NCBI GenBank assembly: GCA_003516705.1
Contig: DPCJ01000007.1
Location: 1-6,978, forward strand
Source of the DNA: Prolixibacteraceae bacterium
Lineage (GTDB): Bacteria; Bacteroidota; Bacteroidia; Bacteroidales; Prolixibacteraceae
Reading direction: 5' to 3'
Length of the DNA: 6,978 nucleotides
Shown piece by piece: positions 1 through 6,339 of the stretch. Numbering within the stretch: position 1 is the first letter of the stretch; every line of letters begins with the position of its first letter. A program made the position numbers and the translations under genes. The notes under the pieces are model-generated. The model was not told the origin of the DNA. It saw only the letters and a program-made list of their open reading frames with translations, and did no database searches.

Positions 1-362
1 ACCTGAGAATAACGATGGACGCATATAATGCAAATCCAACCAGCATGCAGGCATCGATTAAGAGCTTTATGCAAAGCGCCTCAGACGAAACCAGTTTGAT
101 TTTGGGTGATATGCTTGAATTAGGTGAATATTCAACAGATGAACACATTACAATACTTGAGCTTCTGAAAAACTATCCGAAATGTAATGTTTATCTGGTT
201 GGCAATCAATTTTTTGAAATAGCTGGTGAATATAAATTTACTGCATTTGAAAATGTAGATTCCTTATGCGAAACCCTTAAAAAAACACCCATCACCGAAG
301 GAAATGTTTTAATAAAAGGTTCGCGCGGAATCCATCTTGAAAAAGTACTGAACTGTTTTTAA
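1..362 (+). CDS. murF: MurF, UDP-MurNAc-tripeptide--D-alanyl-D-alanine ligase, C-terminal part (5' truncated by window edge)
   Basis: MurF joins D-Ala-D-Ala to UDP-MurNAc-tripeptide with ATP in the cytoplasm, completing the UDP-MurNAc-pentapeptide precursor of peptidoglycan. Only the last 119 codons are here. The reading frame is open to the left edge (LRIT precedes the methionine at 15), so that ATG is internal and not a start. Visible Mur ligase C-terminal domain motifs are DAYNANPTSM just inside the edge, ILGDMLELGEYS (about 105-140) and a closing LIKGSRGIHLEKVL. Mur ligases of this type are usually about 420-450 residues, so roughly three quarters lie outside the window. The DAYNANP signature and the RGxxLEKVL end separate MurF from MurC, MurD and MurE. 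The stop codon overlaps the convergent thioredoxin stop by 4 bases. Confidence 0.93.
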   Translation, partial: LRITMDAYNANPTSMQASIKSFMQSASDETSLILGDMLELGEYSTDEHITILELLKNYPKCNVYLVGNQFFEIAGEYKFTAFENVDSLCETLKKTPITEGNVLIKGSRGIHLEKVLNCF

Positions 363-377
363 TTCAGCACAGGTTTT
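340..377. terminator. Possible bidirectional intrinsic terminator at the murF/trxA convergent junction
   Basis: An imperfect stem pairs 345-352 (GTACTGAA) with 363-370 (TTCAGCAC), with one mismatch and a 10-base loop. On the plus side it is followed by AGG and then TTTTT (373-377). On the minus side it is followed at once by TTTTT (complement of AAAAA, 340-344). Hairpin plus U-run in both directions fits a shared terminator for two genes whose stops overlap inside the loop. The stem is short and not GC-rich, so efficiency may be low. This is inferred from sequence only. Confidence 0.4.
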
Positions 378-730
378 TCAACTTTCAATACATCAGCAAT
401 TGCTCTTTCAAAAGTCTGTTTCGGAAGCGCTCCCATTGCCATTTGTGGCTGTCCGTCTGTTGGAACAAACAGCAACGAAGGAATGCTCTGAATACCAAAC
501 AAACCAGCCAGTTCCTGTTCGTCTTCGGTGTTTACCTTATAGATAACGATTTTGTCGCCATACTCTTTTTGTAACTCTTCCAACACAGGGGCCACCATTT
601 TACACGGACCACACCAGTTGGCGTAAAAATCAATCATACAAGGTACACTGCCTTCATATTTCCAATCTTTATTCTCTTCAAAATTGAATACTTTTTCTTT
701 AAAAGTTGCTAAGGTTAAATGCTCTAACAT
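359..730 (-). CDS. trxA: Thioredoxin, cytoplasmic
   Basis: This is a small dithiol-disulfide oxidoreductase that reduces protein disulfides in the cytoplasm, recycled by thioredoxin reductase. The 123-residue protein has the active site WCGPC at residues 39-43, the buried aspartate at D34 (in IDFYANWCGPC, equivalent to the E. coli Trx Asp26 position), the cis-proline in SIPSLLF at P84, and the late glycine G100. There is no signal peptide or membrane segment, so it is not a DsbA- or TlpA-like periplasmic form. It is slightly longer than E. coli thioredoxin because of an N-terminal stretch (about 25 residues, FNFEENKDWKYEG) before the first core strand. An extra cysteine, C31, lies on the strand leading to the active site. 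The ATG at 730 is the only reasonable start and has no clear Shine-Dalgarno sequence. The gene has its own predicted promoter upstream and is divergent from cca. Confidence 0.95.
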   Translation of the reverse strand: MLEHLTLATFKEKVFNFEENKDWKYEGSVPCMIDFYANWCGPCKMVAPVLEELQKEYGDKIVIYKVNTEDEQELAGLFGIQSIPSLLFVPTDGQPQMAMGALPKQTFERAIADVLKVEKPVLN

Positions 731-783
731 AATATCAAATTTTAAAATTAAACTTCATATGTAATTATCTACATATTTCAATG

Positions 784-791
784 CAAATATA
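784..791 (-). promoter_or_regulatory. Predicted trxA -7 promoter element (TATATTTG)
   Basis: Read on the minus strand this is TATATTTG, an exact match to the Bacteroidota -7 consensus TAnnTTTG. It would start transcription near 777 and give a leader of about 45-50 bases before the trxA ATG at 730. No convincing TTTG or TTG is seen at the expected -33 distance (about 811-815), so only half of the promoter is supported. The same 8-mer occurs upstream of the lipoprotein gene at 4840-4847. Confidence 0.5.
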
Positions 792-798
792 ATACCGT

Positions 799-858
799 TT
801 TTGTTACGCATAGTTTTTTGCCCTTTTCAGTTAAATAATTGTAATTTTGTCACGCAAA
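799..858 (+). repeat. Imperfect direct repeat TTTTGTyACGCAwA in the trxA/cca divergent promoter region
   Basis: Copy 1 (799-812, TTTTGTTACGCATA) and copy 2 (845-858, TTTTGTCACGCAAA) match at 12 of 14 positions and are offset by 46 bases. Copy 2 covers the end of the cca -7 element and the predicted transcription start. Copy 1 lies upstream of the cca -33 element and upstream of the trxA -7. The placement could suit a regulator-binding site, but two copies in AT-rich DNA could be chance. Confidence 0.35.
817..849 (+). promoter_or_regulatory. Predicted cca promoter (TTTG - 21 bp - TAATTTTG)
   Basis: A -33 element TTTG at 817-820 and a -7 element TAATTTTG at 842-849 are separated by 21 bases. 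Both match the Bacteroidota sigma-ABfr consensus (TTTG, spacer 19-21, TAnnTTTG). Transcription would start near 854-856, only about 10 bases before a perfect hairpin and about 55 bases before the preferred ATG at 911. This start site makes the longer in-frame start at 866 unlikely, because it would leave only about 10 bases of leader. Confidence 0.65.
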
Positions 859-863
859 TTTCT

Positions 864-894
864 GAATGTGTCATGTTGGTAACATGACACATTC
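864..894 (+). repeat. Perfect 14-bp inverted repeat in the cca leader
   Basis: The left arm GAATGTGTCATGTT (864-877) and right arm AACATGACACATTC (881-894) are exact reverse complements around a 3-base centre, GGT. It lies between the predicted transcription start (about 855) and the cca ATG (911). As DNA it could be a dimeric-regulator operator just downstream of the promoter. As RNA it would form a 14-bp hairpin at the 5' end of the mRNA. The following stretch TCTTATTTTATT is T-rich but interrupted, so a weak attenuator is also possible. The repeat is seen directly; the role is inference. Confidence 0.85.
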
Positions 895-910
895 TCTTAT
901 TTTATTGAAG

Positions 911-2323
911 ATGATTAAACAACTGAATCACAAAATATTTCACGAAATTAAAGCAGTTGCTGATGAAATGCAACTCGAAACCTATGTCATCGGCGGTTTT
1001 GTCCGCGATTTATTTCTACATCGAAATTCGAAAGATATTGACATTGTGACATTAGGCAGTGGAATTGAACTTGCCGGAAAAGTATCAGAAAGGTTAAAAA
1101 GCAAACCTCAGGTACATGTTTTTAAGAATTTCGGTACAGCCATGCTGAAATACAAAGACCTTGAAATTGAATTTGTTGGTGCCCGGAAAGAATCGTACCA
1201 ACAAGACTCGCGGAAACCACAGGTGGAGAACGGTACATTGGAAGACGACCAGAATAGAAGAGATTTTACTATAAATGCGCTGGCAATTGGCTTGAACAGT
1301 TCTAATTTTGGCCAGCTAACCGACCCGTTTAATGGACTCGAAGACCTGAAAAATAAAATACTACGTACCCCACTTGACCCCGACATTACTTTTTCCGACG
1401 ATCCGCTCAGGATTATGAGAGCAATAAGGTTTTCTACTCAGCTTGGATTTGAAATTGAATCCGGGACGTTGCATGCCATCGCAAAAAACAAAGACCGCAT
1501 AAAAATAGTTTCAGGCGAAAGAATCGTCGAAGAGTTAAACAAGATTATGCTATCCGATAAACCTTCTATTGGATTTAAACTGCTCGAAGAAACCGGGTTG
1601 CTGGCAATTATTTTCCCTGAATTACAAAATATGAAGGGGATAGAACGGGTTAAAGGAATTGCGCACAAAGATAATTTTTACCATACACTTGAGGTACTCG
1701 ATCGTATTACGCCTCACACCCAAAACCTTTGGTTACGATGGTCGGCGCTGCTTCACGATATTGCCAAACCACCTACAAAGAAGTTTGTTGAAGGCCAGGG
1801 CTGGACATTCCATTCTCACAATTTTTTAGGTGCCAAAATGATTCCTGAAATTTTTAAACGCCTTAAATTGCCACTAAACGAGAAAATGAAATATGTACAG
1901 AAGATGGTTCAGTTACACATGCGGCCAATTGTTTTGTCGGAAGATGTGGTAACTGATTCGGCTGTAAGGAGGCTGCTATTTGAAGCCGGGAACGAAATTG
2001 ATGATTTAATGACGCTATGCGAAGCAGATATCACTTCAAAAAATCCGGAGAAAGTTAAACGTTACATGAAAAACTTTCTGGTAGTCCGCGAAAAATTGAA
2101 AGAAATTGAAGAGAAAGATGCAATTCGAAATTTTGAGCCACCGGTTAAAGGCGAACTTATTATGGAGATTTTTGGGCTTCAGCCATGCAGAGAGGTTGGG
2201 ATAATTAAAGACGCGATAAAAGATGCGATTCTGGATGGTGTTATCAGGAATGATTTTGACGAAGCTTTTGCATTAATGATGCAAAAAGCAACTGAACTCG
2301 GACTTACAAAAAAGAATTCTTAA
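911..2323 (+). CDS. cca: CCA tRNA nucleotidyltransferase (PAP/CCA family) with C-terminal HD domain
   Basis: This enzyme adds or repairs the 3'-terminal CCA of tRNAs in the cytoplasm using CTP and ATP. The 470-residue protein shows the class II nucleotidyltransferase head: GGFVRD at 28-33, metal-binding DID (D42, D44), RRDFTINAL at 116-123, the nucleotide-recognition region DPLRIMRAIRF at 164-174, and GERIVEEL at 202-209. A metal-dependent HD domain follows: H258, H282-D283, H301/H303, H336 and D373. The frame is open back to an ATG at 866, but that codon lies inside the inverted repeat and about 10 bases from the predicted transcription start. The extra 15 residues look like no part of the family, so ATG 911 is preferred. 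A poly(A) polymerase role is a less likely alternative, as both belong to one superfamily and differ subtly. The stop overlaps the convergent nuclease stop by 4 bases. Confidence 0.93.
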   Translation: MIKQLNHKIFHEIKAVADEMQLETYVIGGFVRDLFLHRNSKDIDIVTLGSGIELAGKVSERLKSKPQVHVFKNFGTAMLKYKDLEIEFVGARKESYQQDSRKPQVENGTLEDDQNRRDFTINALAIGLNSSNFGQLTDPFNGLEDLKNKILRTPLDPDITFSDDPLRIMRAIRFSTQLGFEIESGTLHAIAKNKDRIKIVSGERIVEELNKIMLSDKPSIGFKLLEETGLLAIIFPELQNMKGIERVKGIAHKDNFYHTLEVLDRITPHTQNLWLRWSALLHDIAKPPTKKFVEGQGWTFHSHNFLGAKMIPEIFKRLKLPLNEKMKYVQKMVQLHMRPIVLSEDVVTDSAVRRLLFEAGNEIDDLMTLCEADITSKNPEKVKRYMKNFLVVREKLKEIEEKDAIRNFEPPVKGELIMEIFGLQPCREVGIIKDAIKDAILDGVIRNDFDEAFALMMQKATELGLTKKNS

Positions 2324-3348
2324 TTTATTGAGAGGCGCAACATTACAGGCAAATGGTCGCTGAAACCTCCCTGGTAATCAAAGCCATTATAAGTACGATA
2401 AGGTTTTCTTCCACCGAATTTTTTATCCTCTTCCAATAAAAATGGCAAGTTCACGATTGAGGCATTTTCCGGGTTAGTGTGTAACCGAACGTTCGAATTT
2501 AATAGCGTCCCGGAAACCATAATCTGATCGAAAACAAACCATTGCGACTGGTATTTTAATGTACCGTTGTTCGCCTTTACCCAGTTTGTTGACAAATTAT
2601 AAATTGCTGAATCGGTAATCGTTTTTTCATAACTCCGGGCACCCAGAATATTTTGAATCGAGTTGTCATCCGGACTTTCGTTAAAATCACCGGCAATAAT
2701 AATTTTTGGATTTTTGTAATCCGTTTTTAGTTGCTCAACAAGACCTTTCAACAAATGAGCCGCAGCGCCGCGTAATTCCCTGGTTTCGAGCAATCCTGAA
2801 TAACGCGATGGCCAGTGGTTCCCCAAAATATGAATTGTATCATTCCCGTCAACAATACCCGAAACGCACAATATTTCACGAGTTTTCAAAGCCTCGTTTT
2901 TAAAAATCAGCGGATAGTATTTGTAACTTATCGGATAAAATCTTGTGCTGTTGTAAAGCATGGCAACATCAATTCCGCGATGATCCGGTGATTCTTTGTG
3001 AATAATTTTATAAGCTGTGTTTTTTAATGGAGTTTCGTTCGCAAGTTTATCAAGAACAAACCGGTTTTCAATTTCACAAAACAGTAAAATATCCGGCATT
3101 TTCCATCCACTGGCTGCAATAATAACTTTCGAAACATTTTTTAATTTCGAGTTTAACCTGTTGTAAGTCCAGTGCATTTCACCTTCAGGAGTAAAATTCT
3201 CATCGTTGGTTAGTGAGTCATTTTTTATATCGAACAAATTTTCAAGATTATAAAACAGAATTTTGAATTCTCCGGATTCGGTTTGAGCCAATGAAAGTGT
3301 GACGATGAAACTGAAAAGACCTGCAAGTAATATGCGTTTACTTTCCAT
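2320..3348 (-). CDS. Secreted endonuclease/exonuclease/phosphatase (EEP) family protein
   Basis: This is a predicted Mg2+-dependent phosphodiester hydrolase of the EEP (DNase I/ExoIII-like) fold; the substrate is not known from sequence. The 342-residue protein starts with a Sec signal peptide (MESKRILLAG... to SLA21|Q22), so it should act in the periplasm or outside the cell. Family motifs appear in order: FYNLENLFD (32-40, Asn34), the metal-ligand glutamate in CEIENR (E92), HRGIDVAMLY (123-132), GNHWPSR (176-182, catalytic-type His178), GDFNESP (220-226, Asp221/Asn223), FDQIMV (273-278) and the closing SDHLPV (330-335, Asp331-His332). The full catalytic set is present, so it is likely active. 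The frame is open upstream to 3483, but the ATG at 3348 gives the signal peptide directly. That ATG lies 11 bases inside the end of the lipoprotein gene, which suggests translational coupling. Phosphatase activity on another substrate is possible. Confidence 0.85.
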   Translation of the reverse strand: MESKRILLAGLFSFIVTLSLAQTESGEFKILFYNLENLFDIKNDSLTNDENFTPEGEMHWTYNRLNSKLKNVSKVIIAASGWKMPDILLFCEIENRFVLDKLANETPLKNTAYKIIHKESPDHRGIDVAMLYNSTRFYPISYKYYPLIFKNEALKTREILCVSGIVDGNDTIHILGNHWPSRYSGLLETRELRGAAAHLLKGLVEQLKTDYKNPKIIIAGDFNESPDDNSIQNILGARSYEKTITDSAIYNLSTNWVKANNGTLKYQSQWFVFDQIMVSGTLLNSNVRLHTNPENASIVNLPFLLEEDKKFGGRKPYRTYNGFDYQGGFSDHLPVMLRLSIN

Positions 3349-4789
3349 TCTTTTTTTCAATACGTTCGTAAGCTCCCAAATCAGGAGCTTTGTCTGTAGT
3401 TCTGTCCTTATTAAGAATATCGTACTGGTACAACGCACCAATTTCAGGTTTGCCTGCGTCCTTGGCAGGAGAAAGTGTATCAAGCTGGTAATTATATTCT
3501 TTGTAAGGATCTACAAATAAAGGATCATATTTTGACCCTTTCAGAATATTAACAAAACGCTCCTGATTTGATGTTTTAAACGTATCGGCAACTTGCATGA
3601 TGCAATTTTCGAATTTAAAATTGAACTTGCTTTCTCCATTATCGCCAAGTTCAATCTCCTGAATATTATTACCATAAATTACACTGTTCCCGAAAGTTGC
3701 ATTTTCAAGCTCCCCATTATAAACTTTACTTCCACCTTTTGAATCTGCTATAATCAGCACATTTGAAATTACTAATGAAGCTGTTGACCGGGCTTTGGTT
3801 GAAAAATTGCCCCAATAATTGGCAATAGTAGTATGAAAAAACTGGTAATCGCCTCCAACAACAAGTGCAACAGCATAAAAACCACAATTGGCAATCACAT
3901 CGTTGTATGCAGTAATCTTCGATTTAATTGCAAACAGCCCGGCATAAGCCATATTCACTATTTTAGTATTTGTGATTCTGGCACTTGCATACCCATCATT
4001 TTCTATTGTACCAACCTGCAAACCAATATTTGCATTTTTAATATTACAGAAATTGAAAACATTTTCGTGGCTTCCTGAAAACAGGACAATTCCATTCCAT
4101 TGATCCGGAACATTTTTGTATGCATCTTCAAGTCTGTCGGGAATAAAATGAATCTGCTCCTGGAAAGTACCGTTTGCTTTAACTCTGCCTTTAACATACA
4201 AGCCTGCCCCTTTATGAAAATAGACTTTTGTACCCGGCTCAATAGTAAGCACCGAAGTACTGTCAACATAGGCATAATCATAAATCAGATAGGGCTTTTC
4301 AGCGGTCCAGGTGGTGGTTTTTATCGTTTCGGCTCTCACTAATTTAAAATCCTGACCATAAGCCACCAGTTGAATATTCTGAACATTCGAATTTGTGGTA
4401 AACTCAATTGAATCCTGAACAACCATCGGAAGATTTTGCCCGGTTGGATCAATTGTAACTTCAACAAATATAAAAATGCTGTCTCTGGCGGGAACTTCAA
4501 CTTCATAAATTTCATTGGCCACTTCGCCATTAATATTCAATCTGAAACTGGAAAAATCACCACCCGACAGCCGAATGCGGGAAATAAGAATATTCTCCTC
4601 GTATGTATTATGCACTGTAAACCGCTGCGTGGTTGACCCGATTGTTGTAAAAATCGTATCAAAAGTAACCGTGTCGGCAGAGAATTGTAAACGGGCATCC
4701 GGTGAATTCAAATATCCTTCATCCTCGCAGGAAAATAACGAGAAAACAATAGCTGCGAGCATCAATATTTGAATAAGATACCTGTTCAA
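3338..4789 (-). CDS. Predicted surface lipoprotein with N-terminal beta-sandwich-like region and parallel beta-helix
   Basis: The function is not known. The 483-residue product begins with a lipoprotein signal: charged R3, a hydrophobic run and LFSC with Cys21 as the lipidated residue (Phe at -2 is non-canonical). The next residues are acidic (EDE), as in the lipoprotein export signals described in Bacteroidota for surface display. Residues about 32-150 look like an Ig-like beta-sandwich (SADTVTFDTIFTTIG opening). Residues about 175-420 hold short repeating beta-strand runs, such as LTIEPGTKVYFHKGAGLYVKG and ARITNTKIVNMAYAGLFAI, typical of a right-handed parallel beta-helix. The end has SPAKDAG (440-446) and PDLGAYE (469-475), a pairing common at the end of such proteins. 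The start is TTG at 4789. The first ATG, at 4762, would leave a signal peptide with no positive charge, so TTG is preferred. The gene overlaps the downstream nuclease by 11 bases and has its own predicted promoter. Confidence 0.8.
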   Translation of the reverse strand: MNRYLIQILMLAAIVFSLFSCEDEGYLNSPDARLQFSADTVTFDTIFTTIGSTTQRFTVHNTYEENILISRIRLSGGDFSSFRLNINGEVANEIYEVEVPARDSIFIFVEVTIDPTGQNLPMVVQDSIEFTTNSNVQNIQLVAYGQDFKLVRAETIKTTTWTAEKPYLIYDYAYVDSTSVLTIEPGTKVYFHKGAGLYVKGRVKANGTFQEQIHFIPDRLEDAYKNVPDQWNGIVLFSGSHENVFNFCNIKNANIGLQVGTIENDGYASARITNTKIVNMAYAGLFAIKSKITAYNDVIANCGFYAVALVVGGDYQFFHTTIANYWGNFSTKARSTASLVISNVLIIADSKGGSKVYNGELENATFGNSVIYGNNIQEIELGDNGESKFNFKFENCIMQVADTFKTSNQERFVNILKGSKYDPLFVDPYKEYNYQLDTLSPAKDAGKPEIGALYQYDILNKDRTTDKAPDLGAYERIEKKNGK

Positions 4790-4839
4790 TTTGAAATATT
4801 TAGAATATATATAACGGTTATGCGAACCTCTTATTATGG

Positions 4840-4847
4840 CAAATATA
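4840..4847 (-). promoter_or_regulatory. Predicted -7 promoter element (TATATTTG) for the lipoprotein/nuclease operon
   Basis: On the minus strand this reads TATATTTG, matching TAnnTTTG. It lies in the 105-base gap between the symporter stop and the lipoprotein start (4790-4894), would start transcription near 4834 and give a leader of about 45 bases. No good TTTG is found at -33; the bases at that distance read GTTA. I see no strong terminator for the symporter in this gap, so read-through from the namZ-symporter unit is possible. The rest of the gap is plain AT-rich sequence. Confidence 0.5.
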
Positions 4848-4894
4848 AAAATGAATTCACAATTTTTAACGTTTCTTAGTAATATTTAGTTACT

Positions 4895-6337
4895 TCATTC
4901 CGATCGTTTTGAAATCAGCAATAAACCAATGATTGTAAGAAAGGCGTTTACCATTAATAATTCAAAGCCAACCTGATATCCGTTAAACAAAACCGGAGCG
5001 TATTTCGCAATAAAAAATGATGCAACAGGAGCTAAAACAGCCACCATTGGTACCAACTTCTCGTTAGTTTTCCGCTTAAAATACAGGCTGAAGATAAAAA
5101 GCCCTAAAATTGGACCGTATGTATAACCGGCGACTTTAAAAACTGCCACAACAATACTTTCATTATTAAGCGCTCTGAACAGCAAAATTATAAGTATTAG
5201 AAGTGCTGAAAAAAACAAATGCGACATTCTTTTGACTCTGTTCCGTTTTGCTTCTTCGTATTGTTCAATCTTCAAAAAATCGATACTGAATGAGGTTGTT
5301 AAAGCTGTTAAAGCTGAGTCGGCGCTGGAATATGCAGCTGCGGTTATCCCCAAAAGGAAGGCAATTCCAACAGGCAATCCAAAATATTTCAGGGCAAGCA
5401 TCGGATACAAATCGTCGGTATTTACCGGAATTGCAATTTCCGATTTTTCGGCAAATGCATAAAGCAAAGTTCCTAAACTCAAAAACAGAACCACAACAAT
5501 TAAAAAAAGCAGACTGAAAACAATCATATTTTTTTGTGCATCACGAATATTCCTGCAGGTCAGGTTTTTTTGCATCATATCCTGGTCCATTCCCACAATT
5601 GCAATGGTGATAAATACCCCGGCCAGAAATTGTTTAAAAAAGTTATTCTCCGAACGCCAGTCCCAGAAAAACACCTGTGAATTTGGGCTTTCAACAATTT
5701 CATTGATCAACTGTAACGAGCTCCAGTTTAATGATTTTGCGACTGTTACGATTGTAAAAACAACAGCAACAACAAGAAACAGCGTTTGAAGTGAATCGGT
5801 CCAGATAATTGTTTTTATTCCTCCTTTTTGCGTGTAAACCCAAACCAGTGTGATGGTTACAATCACTGTAAGCGCAAATGGAATATCAAATGCATCAAAA
5901 AAAGCAAGTTGTAATACACCAGCTACAAGGTAAAGCCGGAAAGCAGCTCCGATAAGTTTTGATACAAGAAAAAAGAATGAACCCGTTTTATGGGCATATT
6001 CTCCCATGCGTTGGTTTAGAAAGGTGTAAATCGAAATCAGGTTCAAACGGTAGTACAGCGGCAATAAAACCAGGGCAACTATCCAGAATCCTGCAATATT
6101 TCCAAAAATAAACTGCAGGTACGAAAAGGCTGAATTCCCAACTTCGCCGGGAACGGAGATAAAAGTTACCCCTGAAATCGTGGTGCCAACCATTCCAAAA
6201 GCTACAATGTACCACGGCGATTTTCTGTTGCCTGTGAAAAAAGTTTCAGTATCGGCTTTTCGTGAAGTGAACCACGAGACAACAATTAAAATAATAAAAT
6301 AACCAAGAATGATGCTGATAACCAGATATGGATTCAT
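4895..6337 (-). CDS. Sodium:solute symporter (SSS family), possibly for MurNAc or muropeptide uptake
   Basis: This is an inner-membrane, Na+-coupled transporter of the SSS family (LeuT-like fold). The 480-residue protein has about 13 hydrophobic segments, the first at residues 4-23 and the last near 458-476. Conserved SSS signatures are visible: GTTISGVTFISVPG (51-64) in TM2, GGIKTIIWTDSLQ (172-184), DQDMMQKNL (251-259) and AAAYSSADSAL (333-343); the last carries the serines that in characterised members form the Na2 sodium site. The substrate cannot be read from these motifs. The stop of the upstream NamZ-type gene lies only 2 bases before this ATG, so the two are almost certainly co-transcribed. 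That points to a cell-wall sugar (MurNAc) or a related product as substrate; this is inference. There is no signal peptide beyond TM1 and no frameshift. It ends with TGA at 4895. Confidence 0.88.
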   Translation of the reverse strand: MNPYLVISIILGYFIILIVVSWFTSRKADTETFFTGNRKSPWYIVAFGMVGTTISGVTFISVPGEVGNSAFSYLQFIFGNIAGFWIVALVLLPLYYRLNLISIYTFLNQRMGEYAHKTGSFFFLVSKLIGAAFRLYLVAGVLQLAFFDAFDIPFALTVIVTITLVWVYTQKGGIKTIIWTDSLQTLFLVVAVVFTIVTVAKSLNWSSLQLINEIVESPNSQVFFWDWRSENNFFKQFLAGVFITIAIVGMDQDMMQKNLTCRNIRDAQKNMIVFSLLFLIVVVLFLSLGTLLYAFAEKSEIAIPVNTDDLYPMLALKYFGLPVGIAFLLGITAAAYSSADSALTALTTSFSIDFLKIEQYEEAKRNRVKRMSHLFFSALLILIILLFRALNNESIVVAVFKVAGYTYGPILGLFIFSLYFKRKTNEKLVPMVAVLAPVASFFIAKYAPVLFNGYQVGFELLMVNAFLTIIGLLLISKRSE

Positions 6338-6339
6338 TA

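Noticed and set aside
757..776. ATATGTA/TACATAT 7-bp inverted repeat in the trxA leader
   Set aside because: It is short, AT-rich and has a 6-base loop in AT-rich intergenic DNA, so it is easily chance.
866..910. Longer cca start at ATG 866 adding 15 residues
   Set aside because: The extra codons are made by the inverted repeat itself, lie only about 10 bases after the predicted transcription start, and add sequence with no likeness to the family's N-terminus.
731..910. Small ncRNA or riboswitch in the trxA-cca gap
   Set aside because: Apart from the promoters, the direct repeat and the single palindrome, there is no multi-stem structure or known riboswitch core that I can recognise.
2312..2321. 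AAGAATTCTT palindrome at the cca/nuclease junction as a terminator
   Set aside because: It has no loop and weak AT pairing. A T-run follows on the minus strand, but no stable stem precedes it.
3349..3483. Longer N-terminus of the EEP protein (45 more residues)
   Set aside because: It would overlap the lipoprotein gene by about 145 bases and bury a clear signal peptide inside the protein; the ATG at 3348 explains everything.
4003..4281. Overlapping open frames on both strands inside the lipoprotein gene and similar ones inside cca and the symporter
   Set aside because: These are out-of-frame shadows of well-supported genes, without family motifs or their own start signals.
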